Source: Spirochaetota bacterium
GTDB taxonomy: Bacteria > Spirochaetota > UBA4802 > UB4802
DNA length: 44,030 nucleotides
Assembly: GCA_040756435.1 (NCBI GenBank)
Contig: JBFLZD010000031.1
Span: 1 to 44,030, forward strand
Direction: 5' to 3'
The translations under genes were made by a program, and so were the position numbers. Below the pieces are notes generated by a model. It ran no database searches. It worked only from the letters and a program-made list of their open reading frames with translations, and was not told the DNA's origin. How positions within the stretch are numbered: position 1 is the first letter of the stretch; every line of letters begins with the position of its first letter. Below are positions 41,515-44,030 of this stretch, in pieces.

Positions 41515-42458
41515 TATCCTTTTTGCAACACATGAAAATATTAATCCAACAGCACAATCTATTGCCAAAAATATTGTCAATTCTTCTTGCTGTAATATTA
41601 TGGGCTAATTTGCAGAATAGTCAGATTGAAGAAATTACATATCATATTTATCCTGAAATTAAACATCTTCCGCAAAATCTAGTAATATTGGAAGATATTC
41701 AAAAAATACGAATCACCTTTCGAGGGAAAAAGGAATATATAAAATCAATTAATGTATCAAATATAAAATTGTATGTTGATTTATCCAGACCAATTGTAGG
41801 CAAAAAACATGAATATTTGATTATGATGCAATCGAATGAATTACTGAATAATATAGAGTATTTTTTAGAAAAAGAAAAATTAGAGCTTACAATTTGTAAA
41901 ATTAAAAATAAAGTAGTACCAGTAGAACCTGTAATAATTGGTGAGCCTTCTCCACAATATAAAAAAGGCATAGTAATTATTGAACCCCCGTTAATTCAAA
42001 TAACTGGTGCGGATGTTATTGTAGATACCATAAATAGTTTAAAGACATATCCGTTAAATATTGATAGAGAAATTCAAACATTACATGTTCCAGTACACCT
42101 TAATATAAAAGAATATTCAAAGATAATTGTTTCTCCTGATACGGTAAGGCTTACAATACCAATTATTCCAGTAACTAATCTTGTAAGTTTAACAATACCT
42201 GTTGAAATACGTAACCAGCGCAATGATATTAATTATGTTTTAAAAAATAAAAAAGTAATGGTGTATATAAAAAAATCTTTTACAAATATTGAATTAAATG
42301 AAAATGTACTTGTTGCTTATGTGAATGGTGCAATTGATGCTAATGACCAGGAAGTTATAAAATTGCCAATTATTGTTGAAAAAAAGGTGAAATCACCTTT
42401 TGAAATATTCACCTATGAACCTTTAGAAACAGAAGTATATTTATCTCATGAAGAATAG
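41511..42458 (+). CDS. YbbR-domain protein (CdaR-like partner of CdaA)
   Basis: A 315-residue protein with one N-terminal membrane helix (about 20-35, ILSILLAVILWANLQ) and an extracytoplasmic region of YbbR-type repeats (about 40-310). These show typical short motifs such as LPQNLVI, and ITGADVIVD followed by a paired-strand segment. YbbR/CdaR proteins bind and modulate the membrane cyclase CdaA. The gene overlaps cdaA by four bases, supporting that partnership. The repeat number is hard to fix by eye. Confidence 0.85.
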   Translation: MISFLQHMKILIQQHNLLPKILSILLAVILWANLQNSQIEEITYHIYPEIKHLPQNLVILEDIQKIRITFRGKKEYIKSINVSNIKLYVDLSRPIVGKKHEYLIMMQSNELLNNIEYFLEKEKLELTICKIKNKVVPVEPVIIGEPSPQYKKGIVIIEPPLIQITGADVIVDTINSLKTYPLNIDREIQTLHVPVHLNIKEYSKIIVSPDTVRLTIPIIPVTNLVSLTIPVEIRNQRNDINYVLKNKKVMVYIKKSFTNIELNENVLVAYVNGAIDANDQEVIKLPIIVEKKVKSPFEIFTYEPLETEVYLSHEE

Positions 42459-42479
42459 TAATATTGGAGGTTTTTTATA

Positions 42480-43208
42480 ATGTCACACGTACAACTATGT
42501 GTTAATGTTGATCATATAGCAACATTACGTCAGGCAAGAGGTGGTAATGAACCTGATCCAGTACAGGGGGCAATTATCTGTGAAGAACATGGTGCAGCAG
42601 GCATAACAGTACATTTACGGGAAGATAGAAGACATATACAGGATCATGATGTTTTTGCATTGCGTAAAGTAGTTAAAGGTAAATTTAACCTTGAAATGGC
42701 ATTATCTGATGAAATAATTGAAATTGCTCTCAAAGTAAAACCTGACCAGATAACACTGGTTCCTGAAAAAAGGCAGGAGATTACTACTGAAGGTGGCCTT
42801 GATGTAAAAACAAATTTTAAAAGAATTTGTGAGATAGTACCCTTATTTCACAGAGAAAATATTTTAGTTTCACTGTTTATAGAACCTGAAGAAGAATCTG
42901 TTAACCTTTCAAAAGAATCTGGTGCGGATTTCATTGAGTTGCACACAGGTACATATTGTAATGCAAAAGTGAAAGATGCTATTGATAAAGAAAAAAGCAG
43001 ACTTTTTCATGCAGCTACCATTGCAACAAATATTGGTATTAGAGTAAATGCAGGACATGGATTAAATTATATCAATACTGCACCAATTCTTACAATGCCT
43101 GGACTTGAAGAATTGAATATAGGACATTCTATTATTTCACGTTCTATTTTCACAGGATTGGCTAATGCGGTTAGTGAAATGGTGCGAATTATCAACGAGA
43201 ATAAGTAA
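42480..43208 (+). CDS. pdxJ: Pyridoxine 5'-phosphate synthase
   Basis: Condenses 1-deoxyxylulose-5-phosphate with 3-amino-2-oxopropyl phosphate to make pyridoxine 5'-phosphate (DXP-dependent vitamin B6 route). The 242-residue TIM barrel shows VNVDHIATLRQARGG at the start, TVHLREDRRHIQDHD, QITLVPEKRQEITTEGG, FIELHTGTY and NAGHGLNY. GGAGG precedes the ATG. Its substrate is the product of dxs, also in this window. It follows the folP-cdaA-cdaR genes after 21 bp. Confidence 0.96.
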   Translation: MSHVQLCVNVDHIATLRQARGGNEPDPVQGAIICEEHGAAGITVHLREDRRHIQDHDVFALRKVVKGKFNLEMALSDEIIEIALKVKPDQITLVPEKRQEITTEGGLDVKTNFKRICEIVPLFHRENILVSLFIEPEEESVNLSKESGADFIELHTGTYCNAKVKDAIDKEKSRLFHAATIATNIGIRVNAGHGLNYINTAPILTMPGLEELNIGHSIISRSIFTGLANAVSEMVRIINENK

Positions 43209-43304
43209 TCATTATTGAAATTTATAAGTTGACAAATAACATTATGAAATTGCAGTAGAATATATGATTTTTTTCTGAATAATAAACTTCTCAATAAGGT
43301 CAAT

Positions 43305-43493
43305 ATGATAGGTAATCTCATAAAAATTATATTTTTCTTTTTTATACTATATTTTGTCATACATGTTATCAAATATATTATAAAAGCAAGTATAAATCAA
43401 TCAGATGATATAAATAAAAAGAAAGAGTATAATTATCATGATACAAAAAATAAAGTGATAGAACTTGACAAAGATGATTACAAAATTGAGTAA
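43305..43493 (+). CDS. Small single-span membrane protein, unknown function
   Basis: A 62-residue ORF with a hydrophobic helix (about 5-28) and a charged tail rich in K, D and N. AATAAGG lies at a workable distance from the ATG. Its end overlaps the following lipoprotein gene by 20 bp in another frame, which favours a real, coupled gene. I recognise no family. The gap after pdxJ includes a TTGACA at 43229-43234 that could be part of its promoter. Confidence 0.55.
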   Translation: MIGNLIKIIFFFFILYFVIHVIKYIIKASINQSDDINKKKEYNYHDTKNKVIELDKDDYKIE

Positions 43494-43878
43494 ATATATA
43501 CTAATATTATTTTGTTTTGCAATTGTAGTTTCATGTTCAAAAGAAACAGGTACATTTGCATTTAAGAATAACAATGATGACAGGTACATAATTAAAGATG
43601 GCTTATGTGAATTTAATCAGGATGAAAAAGTAAATTGGGCTTTTTGCTTTACAAAAGTATCAAAGCAAAAAAAAATTGGAGTGGTTATACTAAAGAAAGA
43701 GAATGTTTGGATTGATATCTATTCTTTTTATGATACCGTTTATAAAAATAAACCTTGTATATATGGTAACATTGAAGATTACCAAGTAGGTACATATAAA
43801 ATAATAATTGTAGATAAAGGGAATACAATTGCAGAAAAGGAATTTGTAATATATAATGAAAATGAAATCAATGATTAG
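43474..43878 (+). CDS. Small lipoprotein, unknown function
   Basis: A 134-residue protein that begins with a short basic stretch and a hydrophobic core, then the lipobox IVVSC followed by SKE. This predicts export and lipid anchoring. The mature part is about 115 residues of mixed strand-like sequence, with no motif I know. The start is taken as the ATG at 43474 rather than the in-frame TTG at 43465. It lies directly downstream of, and overlaps, the small membrane protein gene. The last 150 bp of the window after its stop contain no ORF I can support. Confidence 0.7.
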   Translation: MITKLSKYILILFCFAIVVSCSKETGTFAFKNNNDDRYIIKDGLCEFNQDEKVNWAFCFTKVSKQKKIGVVILKKENVWIDIYSFYDTVYKNKPCIYGNIEDYQVGTYKIIIVDKGNTIAEKEFVIYNENEIND

Positions 43879-44030
43879 ATCAGTGTACATCCAATATTTT
43901 TAAGATAGTAATGCATTATATATTTATCTGAAATGAATATGGTTAAAAAATAATAATAAGGGACAATAGAATAAAAATAATAAGGTTCATGTCTGTTAGC
44001 ATTTCATATTTTAATGAAATAAAATATTTG

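Overview
The window is about 44 kb of AT-rich bacterial DNA, roughly 35-36% G+C by eye, with about 42 genes mostly on the plus strand. Several features suggest a member of the Spirochaetota or a close relative, probably an uncultured anaerobe: a PorV/UPF0164-like outer-membrane protein beside a FlgD-Ig-like secreted protein, many short lipoproteins, the block folP-cdaA-ybbR-pdxJ, and RNase Y plus YmdB. This placement is an inference; no rRNA gene is present to settle it.

Layout. 1-143 is the tail of an IS1182-type transposase followed by a terminator. 458-4852 is a left-hand block of envelope and housekeeping genes: a LysM/M23 peptidase, a TPR protein, a CDP-alcohol phosphatidyltransferase and mtaB. 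cysK and tRNA-Gly(CCC) follow on the minus strand; the 5' end of the tRNA gene is triplicated as a 25-bp tandem repeat.

6251-21457 is a hydrogenase island. On the minus strand is a two-subunit [FeFe] hydrogenase of the periplasmic type. Its small subunit carries a Tat signal and its large subunit carries its own lipobox-like signal. Divergent from it on the plus strand is a cytosolic NAD-linked trimeric [FeFe] hydrogenase (hydC, a CheY-like receiver, hydB, hydA), then the H-cluster maturases hydG, hydE and hydF. Next comes a complete group-3d-type [NiFe] hydrogenase operon (hoxF, U, Y, H), its endopeptidase hoxW, and a second CheY-like receiver. The two receivers are clear paralogues, and each sits in a different NAD-linked hydrogenase operon. 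I see no hyp genes, so [NiFe] cofactor assembly must be encoded elsewhere.

21683-27316 holds pgk and tatC on the minus strand and a large, very AT-rich multi-PAS histidine kinase. 27680-43878 is mainly housekeeping: an acyl-CoA ligase, ahcY, an NlpC/P60 lipoprotein, coaD, rny-ymdB, dxs-tlyA, two envelope proteins, folP-cdaA-cdaR-pdxJ and two small envelope proteins.

The non-coding sequence holds most of the unexplained structure. A 118-bp structured element occurs at 21568 and 38364 with compensatory base changes in its stems. Composite palindromic repeats occur at 29515 and 34421, the latter splitting rny from ymdB. There is a perfect 14-bp GC-rich hairpin at 27481. An octamer, GCGATAGT, recurs at least 15 times on both strands, about fifteen times more often than base composition predicts. 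All identifications are from reading the sequence; no database search was run.
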